Assembly (NCBI GenBank): GCA_038087015.1 | Contig: JASBNA010000010.1 | Location: 744,001 to 808,000 of the forward strand | Length of the DNA stretch: 64,000 bases | Source of the DNA: Cerrena zonata | Taxonomy: Eukaryota; Basidiomycota; Agaricomycetes; Polyporales; Cerrenaceae | Direction: 5' to 3' | Part shown: piece after piece, positions 24,401-36,540 of the stretch | Layout: each line of letters starts with the position of its first letter | How positions within the stretch are numbered: the stretch's first letter is position 1 | The notes under the pieces: generated by a model | Database searches by the model: none | The model's input: the letters and a program-made list of their open reading frames with translations, nothing else | Told to the model about the DNA's origin: nothing | Program-made: the position numbers and the translations under genes

Positions 24401-24455
24401 TGACGTCACAGTGAGCTGTCCAATCAGAGTGCATCGATCATCTCCAGTGCTTCTG
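24401..24455. promoter_or_regulatory. Divergent promoter block: TGACGTCA plus CCAATCAG
   Basis: TGACGTCA (24401-24408) is followed by CCAATCAGAGTGCATCGATC (from 24420). It lies in the 809-bp gap between the LHS1 start (23888, minus) and the kinase-like copy (24698, plus). Seven other places in the window, most next to an LHS1-like relic, keep the same CCAATC..AG...TCGATCA core. TGACGT-type and CCAAT boxes are known parts of unfolded-protein-response promoters in other eukaryotes; that role here is inference. Confidence 0.5.
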
Positions 24456-24697
24456 CGGTCTCGAGGTACAGGAGCCTCTCACAAGGCCTTACTCTCTCCT
24501 CATCTCGACGGCAGCGCCGAAAGCTGAAGGTTAAGCAAGAAGATTTGGTACTCCGCTCGGGCTGCCGCAACTCCCTAAACAACGTCGAGCTACATCGACG
24601 TCTGGCTTATGAGGCTAGGAACTGTGAGCTTGTGGTGACATTTAATAAAGAGACCGCTGTTTCTCGCTTTGAACACTGGGTCTATGATACTTACGCC

Positions 24698-26846
24698 ATG
24701 CCGTACGTCGAGACACTCCTTTCTCATGAAGCTCTGCTTCAGCCGATCCCTGCACCTCCCCGACTTCAAGAAGTAGATGAAATAGCAAATAACTCCTGTC
24801 AACCCAACCACGCAAACGTTCCTCGCTTCATTTTGAAACCTCTCAAAGATGAGATCAGGAGCGAGGTAAACCGGCTTTCGACCGTACTGACTCAACTTTA
24901 TCGTACCGGCATCCCTCGATACCAACAACCTGCCACATATCCCAGAGATCGTGAAATCCCGTACGTTGTAAGACCCTACTCGCTGTACTCATACTAATGA
25001 TCACGCAGGCGCATTGATTACTTTTGTGACGTAGTGATACAGCCCATCCTCGATCTCTTCTATTCCATACGTTCCAGTGCCTCATGGCCGCCACTCACTT
25101 ACACCAAGTGGACATATAATGGTACATACATGATATGCGAACCACAACCAATGCTGACGATACCATAAGATTGTTTCTTAGTCACATTCGATAAACCACG
25201 AACCGATCCAACAATAGTACTAAAAAGTAAAGCTACTTCTCCGCGACCCTTACCTGTGGTAATGCTTTTGGTGAGTACCCTGTCACATCATGAGGTCTAG
25301 TGAAGCTGACCCCGGCAGACCCCCACCGTGTTACAGGGCATTGTTACCTCGGATCCTTACTCTGTGGCTCAGATCTCAAACATGATGAAATCCATCTGGA
25401 AGTCTGATCCAGGTACTCGCGTCGTCGCTTGTGACTTGGACAATCTTGTCACCTTGCGGCTGCAGCACGAAACGGATGTGCGAGAAATCATATACAGTCA
25501 TGGTCCCATGCCTGATCTTGTCCATACACGGGTCATCTTGGCAGGTTTTATGATTTTCCCGATTATCGCAACGCGATATATATGGTGGTCAGTCAGGGAT
25601 GAGGATGAGGTCGATTATGGAATTGGCCCGATCCTACCTCCAGAATATACGCCTCTATTGCCGGACAACGTAATATTTACTCGCTATTGGCGTCATTCTG
25701 ACTTCGATTATCCGTTTCTTCACCAGTCTGAGGAGCATTGGGCACAGTTCCTTCGCTGGAAGACTCATATGGTTGAGACTGTGAAATCACAACCCGTCTT
25801 CGCTGGCGATGTACTACTGGGAAAAACAAACAAGTTCGCTCAGAGAAATCCGTTGCTTCGACCGTACTACCCTGCCATCCTGCCTCCAAGACCCACCATG
25901 CAGACCTTCGAGAACTGTCACCGTCCCGATCCTCTACGTCAGTTCTCATCGCGATTGACTCAGTCTTCCTCGTTCACTGTGCGTATTCTACGAGAACTCA
26001 CTGAGAGCTAAGATCCTTCAAGCTCTCGTCCTTGCCGTACCTATGTTTGCCAACTACTGACTATTGACAATCGTCTACTGTCTAATCGTACACCAGTACT
26101 GTGCTTGAAACTCTACGATGACCGTTTTCTCCAGTTCAGACACTTTCAAACATGGCATACGGCCGAAGACCTGGTGAGGAATGAGATAGCTGTATATCAG
26201 AAATTGGATTTCATGCAAGGATCGTTGCTGCCGTATTTCTATGGTGCCCATCTAGTGAGTCTGTCAACTGGTTGGCTTGTGTCTAGTCTAATCTTGGATA
26301 GTTTACTATGCCGTCTGGTCCTGCGCTTTATGGGATCTTGATGGAGTATGTTGATGCGCCGACGGTCTCGAAAGAGAGTGTTGAAGCACTCTCAGAGGAT
26401 GAGCAACTTCAGCTAGTAAACATCTATTACCTCTTAATCCGTTACGAGTTCGTCCACTAATTCTTGATGGGTAGATTCAAAGCACACGTCACGGCGTCCG
26501 TATCCTTCAATATGCGGACATATCTCAACACGATTGGCATGAGCACCAAATCCTTGTTTATCGCAGAAAAGATACTCCCAACGAACCGCGCGTACATTGT
26601 GTCTTTATTGACTTTGCCCTTTGCACTCAAAGCCTCACTGATTTTGACCCTCATGAAGGTGATGATTTCATAGGGAGTGTGTATTCCATCATGGGTTATG
26701 ATGCGTTGTCACATGAGCGGATCGCTCCAATATATGGTCGTCGGGAGGTATGGGATCGATTTTCAAGTGGCCGTACCGACTATGAAGACTTCTATTATCA
26801 ACCAGATGAGCCCATCATATCATTTTTCGGCCTAAATGATGATTGA
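24698..26846 (+). pseudogene. Protein-kinase-like gene, plus-strand copy, nonsense in exon 4
   Basis: Exons: 24698-24960, 25009-25121, 25182-25270, 25319-26254, 26302-26415 and 26475-26846. They sum to 1887 nt (629 codons), with GT-AG introns. The N-terminal part (MPYVETLLSHEALLQPIP...) is open, but codon 386 is TAA (26009-26011), where the minus-strand copy reads CAA. This cuts the product just before the kinase-like domain: Lys419 in LCLKLYDD, hinge near 480-484, Asp520 in YADISQHDW and Asp551 in IDFAL. The full length resembles fungal kinase-like (protein kinase/aminoglycoside phosphotransferase fold) proteins of unknown substrate. It is the inverted partner of 18486-20639, with LHS1 between them. 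Confidence 0.8.
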
Positions 26847-27334
26847 GCTAGTGGCATAGCTGCTTCTGCTCCACTTTCATGCTTAGACAAGAGGTTGATA
26901 ACCAAGCAACAATTATTATATAGTTATGGTTGATCTTACTGTGTAGGACGTTGTGGGTACTTTAGAATGTGTAGTCGAAATGACCATTCCGCACTGGAGC
27001 CTTGCTCCCGTATGCTATTGCTGTTGGACTGGAAACAAATAACAAGTAGTTATTTAATGGCAGGTGATGGTGGATTTGTTGAAAAATGGACATCGTGGAC
27101 GGTTTCATCAGTACACTGTGGTGACTTTCTTCCTTTCTTAAATTCTTTCCTTTCTTATCCTCGCACTCGTAATGTAGCGCCCTAGCACTCTGACGATCGT
27201 TCGCTTGCGTTCCCTTCTCCTCAGTCGTTCTTCTACCGACCACACTCGTTCCACACGTCATTTTATTACCGATGTACCTATAGCTATATCTAACCTTATA
27301 CACCCCTAATATTTGCATCTCTAACTTCTACACC
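26847..27334. other. Intergenic after the kinase-like copy
   Basis: No gene seen. The last 100 bases are pyrimidine-rich with TATA-like AT runs (ctatagctatatcta) before the ATG at 27335, so this may be the old promoter of the fragment that follows. Confidence 0.35.
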
Positions 27335-27545
27335 ATGCCGTATGTCGAGAATCTTTTTTCTCATGAAGTCCTGCTTCAACCCATCCCGTCACCTCCCCGA
27401 CTTCAGGAAGCAACAGGATTAGAAGATAACTCTCTCATTGGCCACGCCCTCCCCGGAAGCGTCCCTGCTTTGATTCTGAAACCTCGCAACAATGAGATTG
27501 AGAGCAGAGTAGACTGGCTTTCCGTTATACTGGGTAACCTAGTGC
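27335..27545 (+). pseudogene. Exon 1 fragment of the kinase-like gene
   Basis: ATG at 27335 opens MPYVENLFSHEVLLQPIPSP, followed by PRLQEA...LILKPRNNEI and VDWLSVILGN, clearly homologous to exon 1 of both full copies. Similarity ends near 27545 with no later exons, so it is a truncated copy. It agrees in length with the plus-strand copy at the VNRLS/VDWLS position, which shows that the minus-strand copy carries an insertion there. Confidence 0.75.
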
Positions 27546-27549
27546 ATAA

Positions 27550-27980
27550 GAGCTCTGTGAGGGTCGTATATGGATATTGCGCCGCCTTGGACGATAAGGT
27601 TGGCGTGGGTGGTATCTTGTCCCTTGCTCTTTGTTCCTATGTTGTTGTGCGCTGTGATCGACAACAGTATTCAGGATAAGGCACTTGGACGGGTGTTGCA
27701 TAATAATCGCTGTCACAGCGAACAGAGGTATGCTGTGGGAACGAGAGAGAGGTGCATCGGTAGGCATTGAATCGAGCGAAATGCGGATGTGAAGAACGGG
27801 ATGGGTCGACATAAAATAGAGACGAGAGGAGGGAGAGTATTTTGGGGGTGATTGGGTGGATGGGTCGGACAGCACCGTTGAAGGCGTGGACAGAAGAGGT
27901 GACTGCAGGCACGGCCGAGAGGACGCGAGAGTGAAGAGATCTGTGGAGGATAGACATACCCATGTTCAAGGACGAGTTAG
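27550..27980 (-). pseudogene. 5' leader fragment of an LHS1-like relic
   Basis: This lies just before a CCAAT block and, on the minus strand, resembles the leader parts of the other relics (compare about 54240-54487). No Hsp70 motif is present in this short piece, so the assignment rests on position and weak similarity. Confidence 0.3.
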
Positions 27981-28034
27981 GTGAGCCTCGGTTGCAGGCA
28001 TCCAATCAGAGAGTGTCGATCAGCTCTAGCGCTT
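27981..28034. promoter_or_regulatory. CCAAT block, copy 1
   Basis: It contains CATCCAATCAGAGAGTGTCG followed by ATCAGCTCTAGCGCTT. It is nearly identical to the block at 54488-54542 and related to the LHS1 upstream block. Confidence 0.55.
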
Positions 28035-30430
28035 GCCAGTGAGACTTTCCTGTCGACGTCACTGGCATTCCAGCAGGCAACTACCACTCCTACAGCTATA
28101 CAGGAACCGTGCTGGTCTGTTCTGAATCCCTCTGGGCCTGCCGGTTCACCTTGCAGAGCATCTCCCTTTCATATGCGTCCCAACAATAAATATCTGAGCG
28201 GGCCTCAATGCTCGCCCTCAGGCTACTCCCACTGGTATAAAGCGTGCAGACTATCGTGCTGGTATATCCCATTTATCAGCTCCACGTACACAGAGTATCA
28301 TAGAGATCAGAATTAGGCCATACAAATGAACGGTTAAGCCTACATTGTATGTATCTTCATATCAGGCCAGTACCGTCGGCTTAACATGTCATTTCCTAGA
28401 ATGACCATGAAGCTACACTCCGTAGCTGAAGAACATATCATTCTGGTTATGTATACCACGTGCTCTTTCTTTTACAAGTTCACGAGGATTCTCCGTTCTC
28501 TCGACTCCGAGCGATCGCCGTCATTTAGGTTTCCTCATATTTGTCCGCAAATCATCCATGTCCACTTTCAAATGTATGCCGACCTCAACTCCTTGCTCGA
28601 CACTCCACCCATCGACGTTTGTCGATGGAGAATATTGCACCTTTCATGATCCTCTGCGCCAACACTCTTTCTTAAGAAGCCAAAGTTTTGTAGCTTCGGA
28701 ATCTCATCTCAGTTTGAAAACCGGAGATACACGAAACTTCGTACCGTGCCCACACCACAGCATCTTTGCGGGATAGCCATATCTCGGATCTCAGGGATTG
28801 AGCTTCTCGCTCAGATCCTAGCAACACGGACACAGTCTTTTGACAAGTCCTCACGGTGACATTCCTTTCGGTGTCGTCCCCTTCATATCTTTACGTCAAG
28901 ATGTACAACTGCCGTATCAGACTGGATCAAGCACCCTTCTTTGCTTGGAGTATCACATCCAACCTTCATCGCCTCTCGGTATATCCATCTCGCGTCTTGA
29001 TTCATCCCTTCATCATCTACGCCCGGGATGTCTTGCGTTTACGAAGCGCCTTTGAATGCAGATATCGGTCTTTCGGGAGTTGTACCCTAGCCGTCGTGTT
29101 AGCTCAACTCGATTCTCATTTTCGAGAAAGTGAAATCGGTCAATATCTCGTCACGATATTTACCTTTGTTCGTTTGGACAGCCTCATCTGATCCTTCTGG
29201 AGGCTGCCCTTGGACGCCCGAGATTCCCTGTACCCAAGCTTGGAAGAGATCTATCAAGACGAATTAGGTGGCTAGTTACCCCGAGGACGTATCTACGGAA
29301 CTTGTCGTCAAGTGCTAACATTATACTCACACATATCTTCACGACTGGATGCGTTGACGATCTTTTGGAACGAATATTTGACGTTCCGACCACTCAAATG
29401 TCCCCATTTCCACCACATTACGACCACGGATGACGAGATATCCCGAGACAAGGTGCCATTATGTCCTGCTAATACTCTCAGTCGTTCCTGTGAAATGTGT
29501 CTGTGTGGGTCGATTCCCGTTCGCGACATTCTACACCTTTTGAAAATCTTTCCTGGCGTTCCCAATGATATCCGCGAGCATTACACATTTCCCTTCTTAC
29601 ACTTCTTGCATCCTATCCGAAACCTTATTCTCGATAATTCTATAAATGCTCGTGAAACTTCCTTGTCAGATCTTTTATCAACCTTTTGCGGACACCATGA
29701 CTCCATCCCTCGGCTGCTGGATCGGATTTTGAATGCGATGGGCTCACTCGCCTGCTATCCTAGCGACAGACTCTCGAGTCTGTATGACTTTCTTCGACAT
29801 ACCCTTCACAACTCCACAATCCGTACCCTCAGCCGAGGCCGGTTAATCTGATTTTGTGCCCACAATGTCTTTTCCCAACGACTCCACCCCCCTTCCTACC
29901 GGCAGGCCATTCATTCTTCGGAACTCCTTACTCGACATCACACCTTGATCTATAGAGGTGACATTATGCATCGCCTACGGTGCTTGTCTATCTTCATTGT
30001 CCTTGTCCCACTCAATATCTCCTCAATGAGGTCGTGTTTGTTTCGTTTGTCTCAAATAAAGGATGGAGGATACACGGTCTTCGCGCCGCACACCCTGACG
30101 ACCCTGTCCATATCTCGATTTCCAATTTATCATAGGATACCGGTCTGCTTTTTGACTTATTCGCAACTCCTCTCAGTTGCATGGTGATGTTCGGAGCCCT
30201 CACGGTCCTAACGTTGACTTCTTCGACCTCTACAAATGCGATACAACACAAGGAGAAGCACTTCTTTTTTTGGCCCGCGCGTAAACTTCGCACCCGAAGA
30301 ATCATCTCGACTTTTGCATCCCATTCGTGATGGGGCCCTCAACGAAATATATTGTTGTGGTATGGGTAGGTACATCATGGTGTATACATGGAGGTTGGTG
30401 AGGACATCCGTTGGCGGATGATCAACTAGA
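28035..30430 (+). pseudogene. Decayed unrecognised repeat X, copy 1 (best preserved)
   Basis: Plus-strand sequence shared in order with 36541 onward, 42002 onward, 49914 onward, 54543 onward and 63621 onward. The longest conserved coding-like pieces are at 28856-29191 (WSITSNLHRLSVYPSRVLI, IIYARDVLRLRSAFEC) and a 179-codon frame at 29312-29851 (C-x2-C and CEMCLCG motifs, then LLDRILNAMGSL). The frame shifts between copies, so most or all are relics. I do not recognise the family. Confidence 0.4.
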
Positions 30431-30484
30431 TGACTGATACACATCGAGATCGTAGCTGTGATAGTCGCACGCTTCGACAAACGA

Positions 30485-30830
30485 CTAATGGAGCATGGTC
30501 AGTACTCTTCTTCTCATCTTGGAAATAACCATGTCAGGGAAACGCGAATGTGAACAGAGTAGCTGGCCGAGAAATAAACCTTGTGGAGTATGACCTAGCT
30601 GATGAGCGATAAGATAGAGAAAATGAGGATGACGTCGATTGAGGATAGGATGATTGTCAACGTGTCGTGAGAATCGAGGAGGTATGGTATGATACGGGAT
30701 TTGAGATGCACGGGCACCATTGAGAAATCGAGATATGACACAGCCGTGCAATGTGCAGAAAGCCACCCATACAGTAATCGCCTCGCAGAAGACTTGTTAT
30801 GCACCTGAATAGGATAATAGTAATGTCATA
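30485..30830 (-). repeat. Inverted partner of 56390-56830
   Basis: On the minus strand it contains a stretch encoding SSARRLLYGWLSAH and YLDFSMVP; 56390-56830 on the plus strand encodes SSARRALYYEWLSPH and YPDFPMVP. Nucleotide similarity extends over roughly 150 bases. The product is unknown and the frames diverge afterwards. Confidence 0.5.
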
Positions 30831-30959
30831 TTAATATGCACCTGCTTCATTGCAACACTGCTTTGCATGAATCAGGTCGTTGTAGAAGCCCTATCCCCGG
30901 AATTCGAGCGTGTCAGAATATACTCTATAGAGAGTAGAGTAGCGGCTTGACTGAGAGTC

Positions 30960-32385
30960 CAAGTCAGAAACACTTGATAGGTGTACCGCATATCACAATA
31001 TCCCTGTGAGTACTGTTCGTCGAGGCACGGCCGTAGGCTTGAAGGAGACTGTGACAGATTGAAGCGGGTGTTACCGCGGAGACAAGATGGAAGCAGAGTG
31101 GCTGCATCTATGAGATATGCCTAGGTTAGGAATCCACAGTACTAGTGAAGGGTATCATGGCAAGAAGACGGGCGAGTAAGATTGGTTCAGACTGAGACTC
31201 GGAGATATGATCGAGAGAGAGAAGGCGAGGAAGAGCTTCTCGAGAACCCCACTCCACTCGGGTCTGACGTCATCTACGTCCATTGGTGTCAGTTAATGCA
31301 GCCCAAACTTATCCGCTGACTTCCTTCTCGACAGCATGGCCCCTATACGAGTTGTTGACTTGTAAGTACTCCAGGTGATGTCGCACTTGAGCTTGGAGGC
31401 TTTGTACTTCTTCCAGGCTTCCTCTGCTCCATCCAATCAACTGCCTAGCCGTCTCGTCCCCGAAGGCCCTGTAGCCTTTGCTAGGCATGTGATCTGTCTC
31501 AGTAGTACTATCGGTCCCGCGTCAAGAGTACTGTGTGTATCACTGTTTGCATACAATACCATGCCGCATGGAGGGTCCCTATCGGCGTAGTTCCATGCCG
31601 AACTCGCCTCCACTAGTTCATGGTAGCCTTCCAAGTCAATGGCTCTTTTCCACCTCTAACTGATGAGTTCCTTCAGGTGTGCCTAGTCTCTGCCTCGGAA
31701 GAGATATCCGGGCTAGCAGAAACACAATGGTATGGCCGACTATCATGTATTCTGTGATCCTCATCACATCCGCAAGCTACCGCCCTTCGATAGATGGTGA
31801 TGAAAGAGTCCCACATGTACCACATCAATCAATGTATTTGGCCTACTTTCCCTGTAGCAAAATGGACGAAACTTCGATCCCTAGGTCCCGTATTTCCTGG
31901 TTTCATGTACCAGCTCACTTCCGGACCTGATCGTCCAGAAGAGCTTGTGTCCTACCAACTCACTTGAATAGACACAACGAACACAATCTCAACTCCTCCT
32001 GAAGTATTCTTGTATTTCAAGCCTTCTACCTTGATTGCTGTGCCAATCTCACCTCATGGAGGGTATTGCTACTCCAATGGTCATTGTTGCAACTTGCAAC
32101 TACCAAAGATCTTGTTACCACTAGTTGTCTCTATCTTCTCTGTCAATGCTATTCATCTCAGTTATCCTTTGTCTTCAGTCTGTTTTTGTTGCTCTTCATT
32201 TATATTTGATTGGAAATATTGTACATTGTACACTGCATGGCTATGATGATATGTGTTGTATTGTTTGTCCAATATGTAGTTCACCTTAAATATGGATGTT
32301 TGCCTTTATGTCTCTATCCTCAAACCTTCCCATTCCCCTATTCATCTCACAACAATTGCATCTTATCTACTTCTGTCTTTCTACT
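30960..32385 (+). repeat. Upstream segment shared by DUF6533 copies 3 and 5
   Basis: Similar to 57480-58680, including 'aggcacggccgtaggcttg' (about 31022 and 57497) and 'gcatggagggtccct' near 31566 and 58002. A 28-base stretch containing a GTAAGT is present only here (about 31353-31380). Frames are not conserved. The 3' end contains the AT-rich leader (TTAAATAT at 32286) of copy 3. Confidence 0.6.
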
Positions 32386-34227
32386 ATGTCTAATGAGCTA
32401 GGTCTCACTCCTGATGAAGCTATTTTCTATATGTATGTGTCTATATTTATTGCTACAGCTATCTAATATACATTCATTAGCTCTCAAATTCAGCTTCAGA
32501 ATTTCATTTTTACTGCCACATTGAGTAATCCCTATGATTTAATAGATAGTCAACAAACTAAATCCTTCATAGCTCTTGCTGTCTATGATACAATTCTGTC
32601 CTTCCCAAAGGAAGTCAAGTGTATCTGGCAAGGACAATTTGGCACAGGACCCATTCTGTACCTGTTTATCAGATATGGCACTGTATTCAATATGCTTTTG
32701 GAACTGCTTGAAGGGTTTCCATTTTCTAGTACAGTCATTGTAAGTGTCATTTCAAATATTATTACATTTAATAAATCAAGATGCTAGGGGTAAATTGATT
32801 ATATTAATCACAAGTATAATACTATTAACACTTCAATAAGTTGCAAGGGGCTATATGTTACAGGTAATATTGTAGATCTCTGTTGTCTTCTCTCATATGC
32901 AGGCAGGTAACTAATATATCTCAATGACATTAACTAACTATATAGCACTCTTATAGCATTTGACTGTGTGCGCATCTGGAGCATCTGCCAGCATGCATGG
33001 ATTCCCACTATACTGGTATTTGTTCTGAGTATGTTTGAGCCAGCTATCAATATTGTGAGTGTCAATCTTGACTCAATATAAATTAGCACTTATACTATCA
33101 ATAGTATGTCAAATTTCCAGACTTTTTGGGATCATATCTAGTTTTATCATCAGGTCCATTGGCACATTGCTGGGTTGTAGCAGATATTGTCTCATATAAG
33201 TAGTAAGCCAACTAATCTCAAAGAAATACCAATATTAACATCTGAAGTAGTTGTATGCTACCAGTATTTCACTTTTATATATGCTGATAGGTGATTTTAC
33301 AGGGGGTGTGATTACCAGAGCAATCTCTGTAGTTGCAGATGCTGTAGTGCTAGGTCTCACCTTGTGGAAAACAATCTATATTTTTAGAGAAAAGGCAGAG
33401 CTCAGAGCTCATAGCAAGCTTACTACTAGACTGGCATATGGAGGTAATATTGTCAATATCAACAGATATTTAATAACTGATACATTTGTTTATAGGCTCT
33501 ATGGAATTTGGGTAGGTTTGAATATGCTCAAGCACTCAGAAGGCTAATTCAATAGTTTAGCATATTGCTTCTTCTCAACATCCTTGCAGTCCTTCTTGAC
33601 ATATTGGCTGTTGCAGGAGATGGTAATGTAAGCAACAATAATCCTTATATATACAGGTCAAACTAATAATATCTTTGTAGAATTTTCCAAATGGTTCAGA
33701 GTTTATTTTTATTAAAGATGTGTAAATCAACTTATTGAATTCTCTCTTATCTCTCTAACTTATAGATTATAGCCTTAACTCCATAATCCTCTCACACTTC
33801 ATTCTCAGCCTCCGCTCTACCTATCACACAACCAACAACCCCTCACAGACCAGCTCAAAGCAGTCAAGTCTGCACTTTGCTTCAGCTGTAGAAGGGAACA
33901 TGGGAGCTAGCCTGAGTGGTTCTTGGGGAAGTAACAGAGATGATGAAGAACAAAAAGACACAGAGGGAGTCCAATACTCTGACTACCCATTTGCTGCTGG
34001 ATTGGCTAACATCAAAGAAGTCAGTGGAGATGAGAATGTGGAGGAAGTTCCAGAGGCTGGGTGAGTATCATTATCTCTACTGACCTCAATAACCACTAAC
34101 AATTTATTATTTTATTTCAAGCCCATCTGGTACTACTCATGAACCTTTACCCTTGGATGCTGGTCATAGTACCACTGGAGTTGGAGGTTTTGAGGGGATT
34201 GAGTTGCAGGAGATTGACATTGTCTAG
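32386..34227 (+). CDS. DUF6533-family multipass membrane protein, copy 3 (14 exons)
   Basis: Exons: 32386-32432, 32481-32524, 32573-32739, 32788-32789, 32841-32902, 32957-33054, 33105-33202, 33251-33252, 33303-33443, 33496-33511, 33561-33627, 33681-33721, 33773-34060, 34122-34227. The sum is 1179 nt, 392 aa. It begins MSNELGLTPDEAI and has the family core LTLAVYDTILSFPKEVKCIW near residues 29-49. Then come membrane segments including IPTILVFVLSMFEPAINI, VITRAISVVADAVVLGLTLW and ILLLLNILAVLLDILAVAG. It closes with a polar tail (GASLSGSWGSNRDDEE). The 2-nt exons GG and TT are required for the frame. The intron after exon 5 begins with GC (CAG/GCAGGT). Function unknown. Confidence 0.82.
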
Positions 34228-34799
34228 ATGCCTGGATATGTGGCTATATTTATGAATGGTCTTTGGTTATCTCTTATGCTTGTCTTGGTCTACCTATCTA
34301 TTTTCTATTCCCTCTCTATATATCTAATATTTATAATTTATATTTGACTTTTTAAGTTACATGAGGTGATCTTAAACAACCATAGGTCAAATATCAACCA
34401 AACCCAGTTTCATGGTAACCTAAATATATTGAAAGATTCTTACATAGTCTAATCAATCATCAGTCTTGAGATATCATGAGAAGTAGTAAACTAGGGCAGC
34501 AGCAGAAAGAGTAATCAGACAAGGTTCTTTATTAGTCAGACCAAGTATTTTGAGAAATTACTAATCTATGTTGCAAAGCCAGAGAACCATCAATAGGTGT
34601 CCTGACAATGTTGACCATCATACCAGTGGGGTCAATGCAAGGTTCAACCACACATTTTGACATGGTATCTGTTAAATACTAGCAATAAGATTTTATATTA
34701 ATCTTGGGTGTAAAAGCATCCCATTGAAGGAGTAGTATATCCAGTAGATGCGTAATTAATCATCTTGCTCTTTCTTGCCAGGGCTAGCACATGGAGAGA
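34228..34799. other. AT-rich 3' flank, no gene seen
   Basis: Downstream of DUF6533 copy 3. No repeat partner or open frame worth calling. Confidence 0.4.
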
Positions 34800-36485
34800 G
34801 AAATAAGTTCCGTCAACAAGGGAGGTGCCAGTAATCAAGGTGGTTTCGCCAAGAAGACTGAAGAGGTAAATGAGGGTGTATTCAATGTCAAATAGTGACT
34901 GGCGATTGGATTCGACTTACCACTTAGTCGACACATTAGGTATGTTGAGTATTGAGCACGTCATACTTACCTCCTGCTTTCTTCCCAATGCTGACACCCA
35001 TTGTGTTACTAGTTTGTAAATCATTCCATTGATAGCAACATGGAGGTCGTAAGGGGTCTTCTCAAGGAGCTAAGTGGACGTTCACCATGTCGTCGTAGGT
35101 TGTATCGATTAGTATCTATATGAAGGATCACGAGTAACGACCGAGGACGGCGGCATGACCAGTATCAACATTTTGTTCTTTGCGCCGCTTAAGCCTGAAC
35201 AGAAGCAGGGGCTGAAATATATACCTTTTGACGGCTACAGTTCTAGCAGCTTGAATCCAGGCCATCGGGGTAAGAAATCAAAACACTTGTAGTATTGTGC
35301 CATTGAGGAACAAATCGCAGTGAATGAACCTCGTCATTTGAACCAGTGAGCTTGCCAATGTCGTCTGTCCTCCAGTTCCAATTGCGCCACCTTCGACATG
35401 CACAATGTCGATAGCCAAGCTGCTGGCAAGTACCAATAACATTTGAGATTGTAGGCTCACGAGTAAAGGGGTACATGCCGGCAAAGGTGGATAATTTAGC
35501 ACCGATGATGATTCCTCCGATCTTCTATTCTCGCTATGGCATTATCCCTGCCGTCTCAAGACGCTCCTTAGACAATTCGGTTTGTTCGCCTCGGTATGTT
35601 GTTTGAGAATGCGTTCATGCTCCCGTTGTCGGCAAACGATACCAGTGGACGTTATGTTGATTCGTCAAAAAATGCCCCAATTGTCGTAGAGTTGATGGCA
35701 AGAGCGGGGCCATCAGGCGGAGAATTCCCGTTCTAGGAAGCTCGATAATGTTGATCATAGTGCCCTATGCACACGGAGCATAGTATTCAGACCTGATGAG
35801 GATCACGTTGCTGACCGTTCTACATCGAGATTAAGCTCACCAGATATCCTATGAGAATAGGTCGTATCTCCTCCCGAGAAGAACTTCCCAGCCCATCAGA
35901 GCAGCTAGCGACCGTGGTGGTTCGAATATCGAAAGAATGAACGTTAAAGGTCGAAGTGTTCAATCATATTATGGGGCAAGTTTGAGATGACGACTCTATA
36001 GGGTCGTCAATAAGCACTCATCCTACGCTTTAGTGTCAGAAAGATAGCAGCAATACGAGGAGGAATACTTACGAATGGATGGTAATACCAGCACGGTTAA
36101 TCCAAAGACAGACGTCGGAGGCTCTTGATCGAGGAGGACGCGGTTAACAGAACCCTGGAATTTCAATCTCCGGCATAGTGGCATAGTGATCCTCTTAGAA
36201 AGAGGCGACAGAAAAAAATCTACTTTTCTAGGTTACAGAGAAGTCGTCCGGTTATCTTCCTGTAGTTGAGAAGTAAGGGCAGGTGGGAGAAGATGCGAAC
36301 AAGAGAATATTCGTTCGGTAAGGCTGCGGATCGGGGCTTCTGCAGGGTACGCAGGGGGAAACAAAGCCTCCGAGTTGAGACGAATATTAATTCAAGGGAG
36401 TAATGCGATGGGGAGGAGGAGTAGCTACAGAGGGAAGCTATGGAACGGACCTGTTGAGATAGTGGAGAGAAGACTCCGAAGACGA
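34800..36485 (-). pseudogene. Decayed LHS1-like copy R1
   Basis: On the minus strand, in LHS1 order: DGPALAIN at about 35680-35705 (LHS1 has DGSAVAIN), a stretch matching the exon 3 region at about 35380-35420, and ATTCAAGCTGCTAGAACTGT at about 35240 (LHS1 exon 4 ATCATCCAAGCTGCTGTAAC). Next comes a match to exon 5 (about 35120-35170, AATGTTGATACTGGTCATGC). Frameshifts and stops are frequent. A leader with a splice-like CTACAG lies at about 36260, before the CCAAT block. Confidence 0.65.
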
Positions 36486-36540
36486 GTGAGCCTCGGTTGA
36501 TATCCAATCAGAGTGCGCCGATCATTTTGAGCGCTCTCTT
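36486..36540. promoter_or_regulatory. CCAAT block, copy 2
   Basis: It contains ATATCCAATCAGAGTGCGCC then GATCATTTTGAGCGCT, between relic R1 (-) and X copy 2 (+). Confidence 0.5.
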
